A DNA stretch of 64,000 nt from CAIXSC01 sp046349935. Its GTDB lineage: Bacteria > Planctomycetota > Planctomycetia > Pirellulales > Pirellulaceae. The stretch is from assembly GCA_046349935.1 (NCBI GenBank), contig JAXMBK010000015.1, positions 1 through 64,000 of the forward strand, in the 5' to 3' direction. Both the position numbers and the translations under genes were made by a program. Below, piece after piece: positions 34,801 to 43,235 of this stretch; the first letter of the stretch is position 1; every line of letters starts with the position of its first letter. The notes below the pieces were generated by a model. That model did not search any database and had not been told where the DNA came from. It saw nothing but the letters and a program-made list of their open reading frames with translations.

Positions 34801-35117
34801 GGCGGCATTTGCAGCGTTTCGCCGTGCCCTACCGCGCGAATGAACAGGCTGTTCTTCGGGTCCCCCGGCAAGATGCTCGGCCCTCGCGTCCCGCCTCGCA
34901 ACAAGGCGGCCAGCGAGTCGACCCGGAAATCGCTTTCCTGCGCGTCCTCGCCATGACACTCCTGACAACGCTCGACCAAGATCGGCCGCACCCGTTTCTC
35001 GAAGAACTCTACCTGTTCGGCCGTCGGTTGCTCGCCCCGAACCACCGGTGAAAACACGAATATCGCGGCGAAAACCGTCGCGGCCAGCAGGCAAGAAATG
35101 GCAACAATCGATCGCAT
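31827..35117 (-). CDS. PSCyt1-DUF1549-DUF1553 cytochrome protein with inserted carbohydrate-binding-like domain
   Basis: A 1096-residue exported protein; no clear ribosome-binding site at 35117. Signal peptide, then a planctomycete cytochrome domain with one CQECH near residue 53 and ILPGDPKNSLFIRAVGHG. DUF1549 spans about 160-360 (SPLDAFVLKGLEQAQLSPAP, FGRHWLDLARYADSNGLDE, LGCARCHDHKYDPI, a second CxxCH). DUF1553 fills about 810-1060 (RLELARWLTRPDQPLAPRVI, WSWKSLQREMALSATYAMS). Between them, about 490-610, is a beta-sandwich-like block (EAEQYDRGNV...AGAYRLELRYAAE...FVNGRL) resembling CBM6-type or PSCyt-linked modules. It is paired with the DUF1501 gene and is thought to be a haem protein of the planctomycete envelope linked to polysaccharide use. 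Confidence 0.92.
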   Translation of the reverse strand: MRSIVAISCLLAATVFAAIFVFSPVVRGEQPTAEQVEFFEKRVRPILVERCQECHGEDAQESDFRVDSLAALLRGGTRGPSILPGDPKNSLFIRAVGHGETLQMPPKKKLAANQIADLMEWVKQGAPWPMQDLAPLAKGGAANGKSPQMTFNDAQRGHWSFQPLQPQTPPMVRRSEWVQSPLDAFVLKGLEQAQLSPAPAAAPAAWLRRTAFNLTGLPPRVDELQTFLADDAPDARARVVDKYLASPRYGERFGRHWLDLARYADSNGLDENLAYANAFRYRDYVIASLNRDKPYDRFVQEQIAGDLLPHDGDESEREGIVATGFLSLGAKMLAEDDPVKMQMDIIDEQIDTLGKSLLGMTLGCARCHDHKYDPIDLHDYYALAGIFKSTKTMVNHNVVAVWQERPIADKQTVARRDALKQQAEAKRSEATSLATAAAKAWLEAQRPRAGEYLLAAQRKLDVEAILANAEPYGDMSAAEREKLAGLKVLEAEQYDRGNVTKDTTTYGAGIGVLVNRGETPNFAEYDIEVERAGAYRLELRYAAEASRPCQVFVNGRLAVEGAAGKVTGSWQPEGQKWFIEGVVRLSAGKNTVRLEQPVFFPHIDKLLLAFEKDDSLDPAAIDSSSATAAPLDAALIDQWTQFLEATVDKMDSPLAVWRAAVARREASSLTGEMAKQVAERVGFVGLRRADGSYDLRELAERLGRDEALKPALHGAKGPFAQPKNVEALLSEDVRRQLTALRDAAAAIEKQMPEIPEAMAVSDVKPENVRIHFRGSHLTQGEEIARRFLRVLPGGESATIGEGTSGRLELARWLTRPDQPLAPRVIANRLWLWNFGQALVRSPDNFGLLGESPTHPELLDWMARELIRREWSWKSLQREMALSATYAMSDQWDERAGAVDPENRRMWRMPRRRLSAEEIRDAILAASAGLDFKMGGTNLPIKNRQYVTSTANVNPAIYDLRCRSVYVPVVRSALYEVFQAFDFADPSVAAGQREATTVAPQALFMLNSQITATASRELAVQLLREPAVDDAARVTLLYERTVSRSPKEDEVERGLAFVDRYLTAVRGQTESEGEARELAWRALARAVLSANEFVYLD

Positions 35118-35324
35118 GGCAGGGTTCGTTCGCGATCAGGAGGGAGGAAACGCAGGCGATCAGCTAAGTCTAGTCGCGGGCGGTGGTTCGATGCAACACG
35201 ATGACGGGCGTAAGCGGGGCGGGGGATAAGAACTCTGTTGAATTCGGAGTGTGTAGCGCCTCGGCCCCACGGTCGCCTCGGACCCACTGTCGTTAGTTGG
35301 GCAACGACCCGCGCGGATGGTGCT

Positions 35325-35351
35325 CCCTTCTCCCCGCCGCGGGGAGAAGGG
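35325..35351. repeat. Palindromic dispersed repeat (cccttctcccc)
   Basis: Perfect 11-base arms cccttctcccc / ggggagaaggg around gccgc, followed by ccggggatgagg. Strong stem in the 359-base gap between two minus-strand genes. The other bases of this gap up to the repeat at 35458 show nothing I can support. Confidence 0.7.
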
Positions 35352-35457
35352 CCGGGGATGAGGGGTGTCGGCGCAACAGCCGTGCGCGGACTCACTCTCA
35401 GACTCTTGTCACTCCAAGGGCGCGGCGGCGGCGTGGGGGGGGGGAAGGTGTGGCGGT

Positions 35458-35482
35458 CACAGGCTGGAAGCCTGTGCTACGG
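35458..35482 (-). repeat. 'aggctggaagcct' repeat supplying a stop codon
   Basis: Palindrome cacaggctggaagcctgtg (35458-35476) followed by ctacgg. The cta at 35477-35479 is the TAG stop of the PQQ-propeller gene read on the minus strand, so the repeat itself forms the 3' end of that reading frame. Confidence 0.85.
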
Positions 35483-36907
35483 GGATTCAAGGCAATACAG
35501 GGACTTGTAGCCGCGCAGGAGTAGTCGGCGGCCGACGATGGCCGGGGAGGCGTCGAAGCCGTCGTCCAGTTTGTTGGTCGCCAGCACCTCGGCCTTGTCG
35601 CCCGCTTTCAACACCACGGCGGCGCCGGCGCGGCCCAGGAAATAGACGCGGCCCTGCGCGGCGACCGGCGAGGCATACACGTTGCCCAAGTCGGGAACTC
35701 GAGTCGCGTCGAGTCGCACGGCGCCGGTCCGCGCATCGAGGATCGTGAGGATGGCCGTGTTGAGCTTCGGAAAATACAGCAAGTCCTCATACAACAACGC
35801 CGACGGGACGTACGGCGTGTCGCGCTCAAACTTCCAGGCCGCCTTGATCTGCTCCGTAACGTCGCCCTCCGCGGCCAGCGGCAGCGACATGGCCATACTC
35901 CCCCGATAGCCGCTCATGCAAATCACCTGATCGCCATACCGCATGGGGGACGGAATGACGTTCGCCACCTGCCCGCCGCACTCCCACAACAAGGCCCCCG
36001 ACTCCAGGTCGTAACTGCGCACTCGCTTGCTCGCGTTCGTCACCACCTGCTTCCGTCCCTGATGTTCCGTCACCAATGGGGTCGCCCAGGCGCTGACTTC
36101 GTCGCGCTCCGCCTCCCACTTCGTCTCGCCCGTCTTCGCATCCAGCACGACGATCCGCGACGCGCCCTCGTTATCGCGCACCAACACCACGCGGTCGTCG
36201 AAAATCACGGGCGAGCTTGCCTCGCCAAAACTCAAACGCGTCTTCACATTCGGCAACGCATGCTTCCACAGCAGTTCGCCGTCAAGCGAATAGGCATACA
36301 GACCGCGGGAACCGAAAGATACATACAGCGCGCGACCATCCGTCGTCGGCGACGACGACGCGAACGTGTTGTCGCCGTGATGCCCCTCATGCGGCAGCTC
36401 CTCGATCGCCGTCCGCTCCCAGATCGTCTTGCCCGTGTCGAGGTCCAGACACAACACGACGTACTTGTAAACGGTGTTGGGATACTTGATCCCAAACGGT
36501 CGCTCGGGTTGATTCTCCGGTTTCTCCGCCGACTCCACCACTTTCGTCGTGTCGATCGCCGTCGTGAGATAGATGCGGCCGTTCCAGACAATGGGCGTCG
36601 ACCCGCCGCGGCCCGGAACGGCGACTTTCCAACGCACATTCGTCTGCTCGTCCCAGCGCGTCGGCGGATCGCCCTGCGGCGCGACGCCGGTCGCCAACGG
36701 CCCGCGCCATTGGGGCCACTGCGACTCGCGCACCACAGCCGACTGTTCAGCGGACGCCTGTTCAGCAGTCGCCTGTTCAGCGGCCGGCACACGACTTTCC
36801 GCAGCGACCGCCGTCAGTAGAACCAGCGCGAGGGCGACGAACCGACCGCCAACAAGGCTCAGACCAGCGCTAGAGCACAGCTCGCGATTCAAGCGACGCA
36901 GATCCAT
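35477..36907 (-). CDS. Secreted PQQ-like beta-propeller protein
   Basis: A 476-residue protein; the ATG at 36907 has AGGAG about 10 bases upstream; an ATG at 36964 is possible. The signal peptide core is FVALALVLLTAVAA. The mature protein opens WPQWRGPLATGVAPQGDPPTRWDEQTNVRWKVAVPGRGGSTPIVW, the standard start of planctomycete PQQ-binding-like propellers. Blade motifs follow (LDLDTGKTIWER, YAYSLDGELLWKH, LDAKTGETKWEAE, YDLESGALLWECGG, LDARTGAVRLDA). No cytochrome or PQQ catalytic residues are evident, so it probably binds ligands or partners rather than being a dehydrogenase. Its stop codon lies inside a palindromic repeat. Confidence 0.88.
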   Translation of the reverse strand: MDLRRLNRELCSSAGLSLVGGRFVALALVLLTAVAAESRVPAAEQATAEQASAEQSAVVRESQWPQWRGPLATGVAPQGDPPTRWDEQTNVRWKVAVPGRGGSTPIVWNGRIYLTTAIDTTKVVESAEKPENQPERPFGIKYPNTVYKYVVLCLDLDTGKTIWERTAIEELPHEGHHGDNTFASSSPTTDGRALYVSFGSRGLYAYSLDGELLWKHALPNVKTRLSFGEASSPVIFDDRVVLVRDNEGASRIVVLDAKTGETKWEAERDEVSAWATPLVTEHQGRKQVVTNASKRVRSYDLESGALLWECGGQVANVIPSPMRYGDQVICMSGYRGSMAMSLPLAAEGDVTEQIKAAWKFERDTPYVPSALLYEDLLYFPKLNTAILTILDARTGAVRLDATRVPDLGNVYASPVAAQGRVYFLGRAGAAVVLKAGDKAEVLATNKLDDGFDASPAIVGRRLLLRGYKSLYCLESP

Positions 36908-37093
36908 AAATACAAGACTCCTCTTCCGGGGACGCCGGTCGTCGATGATGAACTCTGGTTTCATTCGGCCTGATTAGAACGCTCTTGACGCAGCCGGAAA
37001 ACCCCGGCGCCGCGTCGCGCGTCGCTCGGCTAGCAATCCCCTTCGACCGCCAGTATCGTGGCGAATGTCGCCTACGCCTCCATCGGAGCTGCT

Positions 37094-38881
37094 ATGACTC
37101 GTCTTGCTTCACTTCGCGTACGTCTCTCGCTCTACGTTTTGGTCGTTAGTCTTTCGAATCCCCTTGCGGAGCGTGCGACGGCGGCGGACCCGCTGCCCGA
37201 TCCGCGCGTTGCGGCCTTTTCGCCGGAAGCGTGGCGTCGCGAGAAGCGCATCTTCGACATGCATCTGCACATTGATCCCACGCCCGAACGCTTCGATCGA
37301 GCGGTCCGAATCTTGGATCAAGCAGGCGTCGGCGGCGGCGTGCTGCTGGGCGCAGGAACCGTGACGCATAAGCCGGGCGAGTCGTCGGCCTTCGAACGCG
37401 CCAAGAAGCTGGCTGACGAACGTTACCCAGGACGCTTTGTCGCTCACATGCTGCTCGACTATCAAGGCTGGGACGCGGACGATTGGAGCCAAAGAGCCGT
37501 GGCGCAGATCGAGGAGGGGCATCGACTCGGCGCGGCAGGTCTCAAGGAATTCAAGCGACTTGGACTCTACCTCAAAGACGGCGCTGGAAGACTCATCAAG
37601 ATCGACGACCCGAAGCTCGACCCCGTCTGGAAGCGTTGCGGCGAGTTGGGTCTGCCCGTTTCAATTCATGTCGCCGATCCCAAGGCCTTCTGGGCGCCCT
37701 ACGATTCGTCCAATGAACGTTGGACCGAATTGAAGGACCATCGCAGTTGGTGGTTCGGAGATCCGGCCAAGTACCCGCCCCGCGAAGAGCTGCTCGCGGC
37801 CCTCGATCGCGTCATCGCTCGGCACCCTGCGACCACCTTCGTCTGCGTTCACTTTGCCAACAATGCCGAAGACCTTGCTTGGGTCGATCGCACGCTCGAC
37901 GCTCGCCCCAATATGCGAGCCGACCTCGCCGCGCGCATTCCAGAGATCGGACGACATCCGCCGGAGAAAGTGCGTGAACTGTTCGTCAAGCATCAAGATC
38001 GCATCCTCTTCGCGTCCGACTTCATGGTCTACGATCGCTTGATTCTCGGCTCCGGCGGCGATCAAGAACGGCCGACCGACGAAGAGGGAGTCATGTTCTA
38101 TGCCAAGTGTTGGCGTTGGTTTGAGACGGCCGATCGCGACTGGGCGCACATGACGCCCATCCAAGGCGATTGGACCATCAGCAGCATCCAACTGCCCGCC
38201 TCGGCCTGCCGCAAAATCTACTTCGACAATGCACGTCAGTTGCTTGCCCGCTCGCTCCCGTTGCCGACTCTCGAGGCGCGTCGCATCGACCGCGACTTTG
38301 CGCCCGACGGTCGACTGGACGAACCCGAATGGAGCGCCGCGAAGCCGGTGCGTCTGGAGTATCAATCGCACGACGCCGCGGCGCGCCCCGAGCTCAGCAC
38401 GCCCGTGCGAGCCCTGTGGTCCGACAAGTTCCTTTATTTGTCGTATGAGTGTCCGTACGAAAAACTGAGCGTCTTCGAGCCGATGCAGCCGGGCGAACGA
38501 ATCGGACTGTGGGACAACGACGTCGTGGAAGCGTTCATCGGCGCGCAACTCGACCGACCGCAGGCCTATACCGAATACGAGTGGGCGCCGAACGGCGAGT
38601 CGCTTGACTTGGACATTGATTTGCCGAAGAAAGATTTTGCGTGGAGCAGCCAGATGGAGCACGCAGTTGCGGTCGACGCGGACCGCAAAGTGTGGCGCGC
38701 GGAGATTCGCATCCCATTTGCGCGAATTGCCGCCGCCGCTCCGCAGGTCGACGCGCGCTGGCGGATTAATCTCTTTCGACATGATCGGCATCACGGCGCG
38801 GGACTCGCATTCTCTCCCACGTTGCGCGGCACGTTCCACGCCCCAGACCGCTTCGGCTGGCTCGTTTTCCGCGGCCCCTAA
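37094..38881 (+). CDS. Secreted amidohydrolase fused to a CBM9-like domain
   Basis: A 595-residue protein; ATG at 37094 with GGAG 5 bases upstream and a signal peptide (YVLVVSLSNPLAERATAA). The amidohydrolase_2 TIM barrel (about 50-390) has the first metal pair in FDMHLHIDPTPERFD, then VSIHVADPKAFW, TTFVCVHFANNAEDLAWVD and RILFASDFMVYDRL with the catalytic Asp. The C-terminal 200 residues (IDRDFAPDGRLDEPEWSAAKPVRL ... LWDNDVVEAFIGAQ ... WRAEIRIPFARI) look like a CBM9/DOMON-type carbohydrate-binding domain. The fusion suggests hydrolysis or decarboxylation of a glycan-linked acid outside the cell. It is 14 bases before the PVC dehydrogenase gene, so probably an operon. Confidence 0.85.
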   Translation: MTRLASLRVRLSLYVLVVSLSNPLAERATAADPLPDPRVAAFSPEAWRREKRIFDMHLHIDPTPERFDRAVRILDQAGVGGGVLLGAGTVTHKPGESSAFERAKKLADERYPGRFVAHMLLDYQGWDADDWSQRAVAQIEEGHRLGAAGLKEFKRLGLYLKDGAGRLIKIDDPKLDPVWKRCGELGLPVSIHVADPKAFWAPYDSSNERWTELKDHRSWWFGDPAKYPPREELLAALDRVIARHPATTFVCVHFANNAEDLAWVDRTLDARPNMRADLAARIPEIGRHPPEKVRELFVKHQDRILFASDFMVYDRLILGSGGDQERPTDEEGVMFYAKCWRWFETADRDWAHMTPIQGDWTISSIQLPASACRKIYFDNARQLLARSLPLPTLEARRIDRDFAPDGRLDEPEWSAAKPVRLEYQSHDAAARPELSTPVRALWSDKFLYLSYECPYEKLSVFEPMQPGERIGLWDNDVVEAFIGAQLDRPQAYTEYEWAPNGESLDLDIDLPKKDFAWSSQMEHAVAVDADRKVWRAEIRIPFARIAAAAPQVDARWRINLFRHDRHHGAGLAFSPTLRGTFHAPDRFGWLVFRGP

Positions 38882-38895
38882 CCACGTCGCTCACT

Positions 38896-41877
38896 ATGCA
38901 GACTCGATGCACCCTGACCTTGGCCGCCCTCCTGGGACTCAGCCTCTTGCACGGCCGCCTCGCCGCCGGCGCGGAACCCGAAGTTGACCAGCCGCTCCCA
39001 CCGCTCGAGGCCGCGGCGACCATGCGTCTTCCGCCCGGTTTCAAAGCGACTTTGTTCGCCGGCGAGCCGGACGTGGTGCAGCCCATTTCTTTTTGCCTCG
39101 ACGATCGCGGTCGGCTCTGGGTCGCCGAGGCGTACAACTACCCGGTGCATGGCACGAAGCCCGGCGATCGCATCTTGATCTTCGAGGACGTCGACAACGA
39201 CGGCCGCTTCGACAAACGGACTGTTTTCTACGACCAACTGAATTACGTGACGGGGCTGGAAGTCGGCTTCGGCGGAGTCTGGGTCGTCTCGCCGCCCTTC
39301 TTTCAGTTCATCCCCGACCGCGACGGCGACGACCGCCCCGACGGACCGCCGCAGACGTTGCTCGACGGACTCGGCAATCACGCCAACTCGCACAACTTGG
39401 CCAACGCGCTCGCCTGGGGTCCTGACGGCTGGCTTTATGGCACGCATGGGCGCACGAACTGGTCGCTCATCGGCAAGCCCGGCGTTCCTGACGCGCAGCG
39501 CATTCGCTTCGACGGCGGCGTCTATCGCTATCATCCCGTGCGGCACGTCTGGGAGCCGTTCGCCGACGGCAGCACCAACCCCTGGGGCATCGATTGGAAC
39601 GACGTCGGCGACGCCTTCATCTGCAACTGCGTCGACCCGCATCTCTTTCAAGTCATCCAAGGCGCGCATTACGAACCGTGGCGCAATCGCGACTCCAGTC
39701 GCCACGCCTATCAGCGCATCGCCAGCATCGCCGACCACCTGCACTTCGTCGGATTGGCCAACACGCGCGAGGGACTCGGCACTCCCGAGGAAGACGAGGC
39801 GGGCGGAGGCCACGCGCATTGCGGCACGATGGTCTACTTGGGGGACGACTGGCCGCGCGACTATCGCAACTCGATCTTCATGCACAACATTCACGGCAAA
39901 CGCATCAACTGCGACATTCCTCGTCGCGTCGGCTCCGGTTATGTCGCGTCGCACGGCCCCGACCTGGTTCGCTCGCGCGATCCCTGGTTCATGGGGGTCA
40001 CCTTGCAATACGGTCCCGACGGCGGGGTCTTTTCGAGCGACTGGTCGGATACAGGCGAATGCCATAGCGTGAAGAACACGCGCCGCCAGACGGGGCGGAT
40101 CTTCAAGATCACGTACGGCGAACGACGTCCGCCGCACCGACCGACAAACGCCTTGGCGAACGACGAGCTGGTCGCGCTGCAACTACACGCGAACGATTGG
40201 CATGTGCGTCACGCGCGGCGCGTATTGCAGGAGCGATCGGCCGCGGGACAAGACATGTCCAACGTACATGCCGCGCTCGCGAAGATCTTCACCGAACAAC
40301 CGGAGACGTCGCGCAAGCTGCGCGCCATGTGGGCCTTGTTCGTCACCGGCGGCGCCGACGAGGCGCAACTGCGCGACTGGCTTGCTCATCGCGACGAGTA
40401 CGTTCGATCGTGGGCCATTCGACTCTTCAGTGAGTCCGCACCTTGGCCGCACGATGTGCAGCAGCGTTTCCTGCAACTCGCCGCCGCCGGCGACTCGGCT
40501 CACAACCGCCTGCAACTCGCTTCCGCCGCACAACGCCTGCCGCTGGCCGCGGATCGCTGGGCCCTCCTCGCCGCCCTGTCTCGCCGTTCCGAAGACGTCT
40601 CCGATCCGAACCTGCCGCTGATGATCTGGTACGCATTGGAGCCACTGGTTCCGCTCGATCCGCCCCGCGCGTTCGCACTGGCGTCCGCATCGGCCCTGCC
40701 TCTGTTGCGACGACATGTCGCTCAGCGAGCCGCATCGACCGCAACGCCGACGGCTTCCCTGCCGGCGCTCCTGCAAACATTGGCGTCTGCGCCGAGCGCC
40801 GCTCGACGCGATCTGCTGCAAGGGACGCTGGAGGGGCTTTCCGGCCGCAGACGCCTTTCCCAGCCCGATGACTGGGCGCGGGTCTTTCGACTCTTGCAGA
40901 AAGATCCTCAAGATGAGGTGCGCGAAGCGGCGCTCGAGCTGGCGCTCTTGTTCGACGACCCGACGGCGCCGCAGCGACTTCAAGATCGCGTCAAAGACGG
41001 CGGCTTGCCCTTCGCCGCCCGCGAACGAGCGCTCCGATCGCTCATCGCCCACAAGTCGGTCGAGGTCGCCGACCTCCTGATCGACCTGCTCGAAGATGCT
41101 TCCTTGCGCACCGTTGCGGTGCGCGGCTTGGCTGAATACCAACATCCGCAGACCGTGCCCGCCTTGCTGGAGCTCTACCGGCAAGCCTCGCACGACGCCG
41201 GCTTGCGGCAAGACATCGTCCAGACGTTGGCGTCGCGCAAGGAATGGGCTGCACCGCTGCTCGACGCCGTCGAGACCAAAAAGGTCGCGCGCGTCGACTT
41301 GTCCGCGTTTACCGCTCGGCAGTTATCGAGTCTGGGCGAGCGGGCGATCCAGGAACGCGTCGCCCGACTGTGGGGCGACTTGCGCCGTCCGGCCGCGGAG
41401 AAAGAGCGACTTATCGCCGACTACAAGAGGAAGTTGCCGCCGCACGTAATTCGGCAAGCCGACCGCGCCTCGGGGCGCGTCGTCTTTCAGGCTCAGTGCG
41501 CCAACTGTCACAAGCTGTTCGACGCCGGCGGCGTCATCGGCCCCGATCTCACCGGCGCCCAGCGTTTTCAGCTCGATTATCTGCTCGAGAACCTCGTCGA
41601 CCCTAGCGCGGCGATTTCTCGCGACTTTCAGATGCAGGTGGTCGAAACCGAAGCGGGACGCGTACTGACGGGGTTGGTCGTGTCCGAGAATGACGCCTCA
41701 GTCACGTTGCAGTCGATCAACGAGAAGGTGGTGGTTCCGCGTCGCGAAATCGCCAGTCGACGCACCTCCCCCGCTTCGATGATGCCCGAGGGACTTCTCG
41801 ATAAACTGTCGCTGGCACAAGTCCGGGACTTGATCGCCTACTTGAGCGGTCCCGGACAAGTGGATTTGCCGCGCTGA
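38896..41877 (+). CDS. PVC-type membrane-bound dehydrogenase with HEAT repeats and C-terminal haem domain
   Basis: A 993-residue exported protein. The signal peptide is LTLAALLGLSLLHGRLAAGA. A six-bladed propeller (about 45-420) starts MRLPPGFKATLFAGEPDVVQP and ISFCLDDRGRLWVAEAYNYP, with NALAWGPDGWLYGTHG and GHAHCGTMVYLGDDWP, matching the planctomycete membrane-bound dehydrogenase domain (TIGR02604 type). HEAT-like helical repeats run from 430 to 830. The C-terminus is the haem-binding domain with CANCHKLF at 868 and IGPDLTGA...LLENLVDPSAAI (TIGR02603 type). It probably oxidises a sugar or alcohol and passes electrons through the haem. The convergent thioredoxin gene stops one base away. Confidence 0.9.
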   Translation: MQTRCTLTLAALLGLSLLHGRLAAGAEPEVDQPLPPLEAAATMRLPPGFKATLFAGEPDVVQPISFCLDDRGRLWVAEAYNYPVHGTKPGDRILIFEDVDNDGRFDKRTVFYDQLNYVTGLEVGFGGVWVVSPPFFQFIPDRDGDDRPDGPPQTLLDGLGNHANSHNLANALAWGPDGWLYGTHGRTNWSLIGKPGVPDAQRIRFDGGVYRYHPVRHVWEPFADGSTNPWGIDWNDVGDAFICNCVDPHLFQVIQGAHYEPWRNRDSSRHAYQRIASIADHLHFVGLANTREGLGTPEEDEAGGGHAHCGTMVYLGDDWPRDYRNSIFMHNIHGKRINCDIPRRVGSGYVASHGPDLVRSRDPWFMGVTLQYGPDGGVFSSDWSDTGECHSVKNTRRQTGRIFKITYGERRPPHRPTNALANDELVALQLHANDWHVRHARRVLQERSAAGQDMSNVHAALAKIFTEQPETSRKLRAMWALFVTGGADEAQLRDWLAHRDEYVRSWAIRLFSESAPWPHDVQQRFLQLAAAGDSAHNRLQLASAAQRLPLAADRWALLAALSRRSEDVSDPNLPLMIWYALEPLVPLDPPRAFALASASALPLLRRHVAQRAASTATPTASLPALLQTLASAPSAARRDLLQGTLEGLSGRRRLSQPDDWARVFRLLQKDPQDEVREAALELALLFDDPTAPQRLQDRVKDGGLPFAARERALRSLIAHKSVEVADLLIDLLEDASLRTVAVRGLAEYQHPQTVPALLELYRQASHDAGLRQDIVQTLASRKEWAAPLLDAVETKKVARVDLSAFTARQLSSLGERAIQERVARLWGDLRRPAAEKERLIADYKRKLPPHVIRQADRASGRVVFQAQCANCHKLFDAGGVIGPDLTGAQRFQLDYLLENLVDPSAAISRDFQMQVVETEAGRVLTGLVVSENDASVTLQSINEKVVVPRREIASRRTSPASMMPEGLLDKLSLAQVRDLIAYLSGPGQVDLPR

Positions 41878-41878
41878 G

Positions 41879-43006
41879 CTACTTCTTCTCGAGCAGCTCT
41901 TCGAGCAGACCGCCGATGTCCTTGGCGTTCTTCTCGCCGCTGCCGACGCGGATCATGCGAATCTTCCCTTCCTGGTCGATGACGACTGCGTGCGGAATGC
42001 CGCGCACGCCGTAGTACTCGTCCAGCTTGCCTTCTTTTCGCTGAATGGCGAAACGATGCTGCAATTTGTGGTGCGCCGCAAACTTCAGCAACATCTGTTG
42101 CTCGTCTTCCGGCTTAAGGGGCGTCTTCGCTTGGACCGACCGACCGGCCGCGTCGTCCCAATCGAAGTTGTAATATCGAGTCAGTCCGATGATGACCAAC
42201 CCCTTGTCCGCGTACTTTTCCTGCCATTCGCGCAGATGCGGAAACGTGGCGATGCAGGGCCCGCACCAAACGGCCCAGAAATCTAGCAGCACCACTTTGC
42301 CCTTGAGATCCTCGTCCTTCAGGGCTTCGCCGTTCACCCAGGCTTCGACATCCAACGCCGCGGCGTCTTTGCCGACCAGCGCGGCGATGCGCTTCGCACT
42401 CTCGATCGAGCGTTGCAGGCCTTGCAGTCGTCGATCATTCAAGTCGACCATCTTCGCCAAATCTTCGTTGCCTTTGGCCTTGATGGACTTCAGGAAGTCG
42501 CGTCCTGCAGCGAGCGCCTTTTCCGCAGCCTCCGGATCCGACCCCGTCAGGCGATTCACTTCGTCGGTCAACTTGCGAACGTAGCGAGTCGCCAGTTGCG
42601 CGTCGTTCGGCGACGCGGTCACCTTTGCCTCCAACTCGGCCAGCGTCGTGCGCGACAACGCTACTTGCTCCCGGTAGAAGGGGACCGCCGCCTTCGCCCG
42701 CGTCAACAACTGCTTGGCGTCCGCCGAGTCCGGCGTCAGCGACTCCAAGATCGTCTGCATCGCGTCGATCTTCTTATCGGCATCGTCTGGATTCGCGGGC
42801 AGAGACGCAAAGACATCCATCAACGACTTGGTCATGAACTCGTTCAGCAGTTTCAAGTCATTGGGATTCTTCTTCAGCTGATCTCCCAGCGAGCCTTCCT
42901 CAGCTGCCGCCGGTTTTGCGCCGTCGTCGGCTCGAACGACCTCAGTTCGTCCCAGCAAGCACCATCCCACCGCCCCCAGAACAATCCACGCGATCCAGCG
43001 CTTCAT
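41879..43006 (-). CDS. TlpA-like exported thioredoxin
   Basis: A 375-residue protein. Two tandem ATGs occur (43009 and 43006); the second has GAGG at a better spacing. A signal peptide (WIAWIVLGAVGWCLLG) is followed by a long helical region (about 45-220, many Lys/Glu/Ala; FLKSIKAKGNEDLAKMVDLN) and a thioredoxin domain at about 230-370 with VVLLDFWAVWCGPCIATFPHL (active-site WCGPC) and the cis-Pro loop GIPHAVVIDQEG. It is a TlpA/ResA-type periplasmic thiol-disulfide protein that could reduce apocytochrome Cys pairs, fitting the many c-type haem proteins here. The helical N-terminal half is larger than in typical TlpA. Confidence 0.87.
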   Translation of the reverse strand: MKRWIAWIVLGAVGWCLLGRTEVVRADDGAKPAAAEEGSLGDQLKKNPNDLKLLNEFMTKSLMDVFASLPANPDDADKKIDAMQTILESLTPDSADAKQLLTRAKAAVPFYREQVALSRTTLAELEAKVTASPNDAQLATRYVRKLTDEVNRLTGSDPEAAEKALAAGRDFLKSIKAKGNEDLAKMVDLNDRRLQGLQRSIESAKRIAALVGKDAAALDVEAWVNGEALKDEDLKGKVVLLDFWAVWCGPCIATFPHLREWQEKYADKGLVIIGLTRYYNFDWDDAAGRSVQAKTPLKPEDEQQMLLKFAAHHKLQHRFAIQRKEGKLDEYYGVRGIPHAVVIDQEGKIRMIRVGSGEKNAKDIGGLLEELLEKK

Positions 43007-43235
43007 CATGCACCTCACTGAGCCTCGAAAAGGGCAATAAAGACAATTCAGCGTCGAGTCCGACGCCGCCACATCTTCCCTGTCGCCACGTACAGGGTCA
43101 ACAAGATTAATCCGGAATTGGAATGTCGGCCTTCCGGCGGCGTTGCTTGCTTGGCGTCGCTTGCATGGCGTCTTTCGTCGCTTCAGAATGCGCCGCAACG
43201 TGACTTTCGCCATCCCTCTTCGTCGAGCGTCGCTG

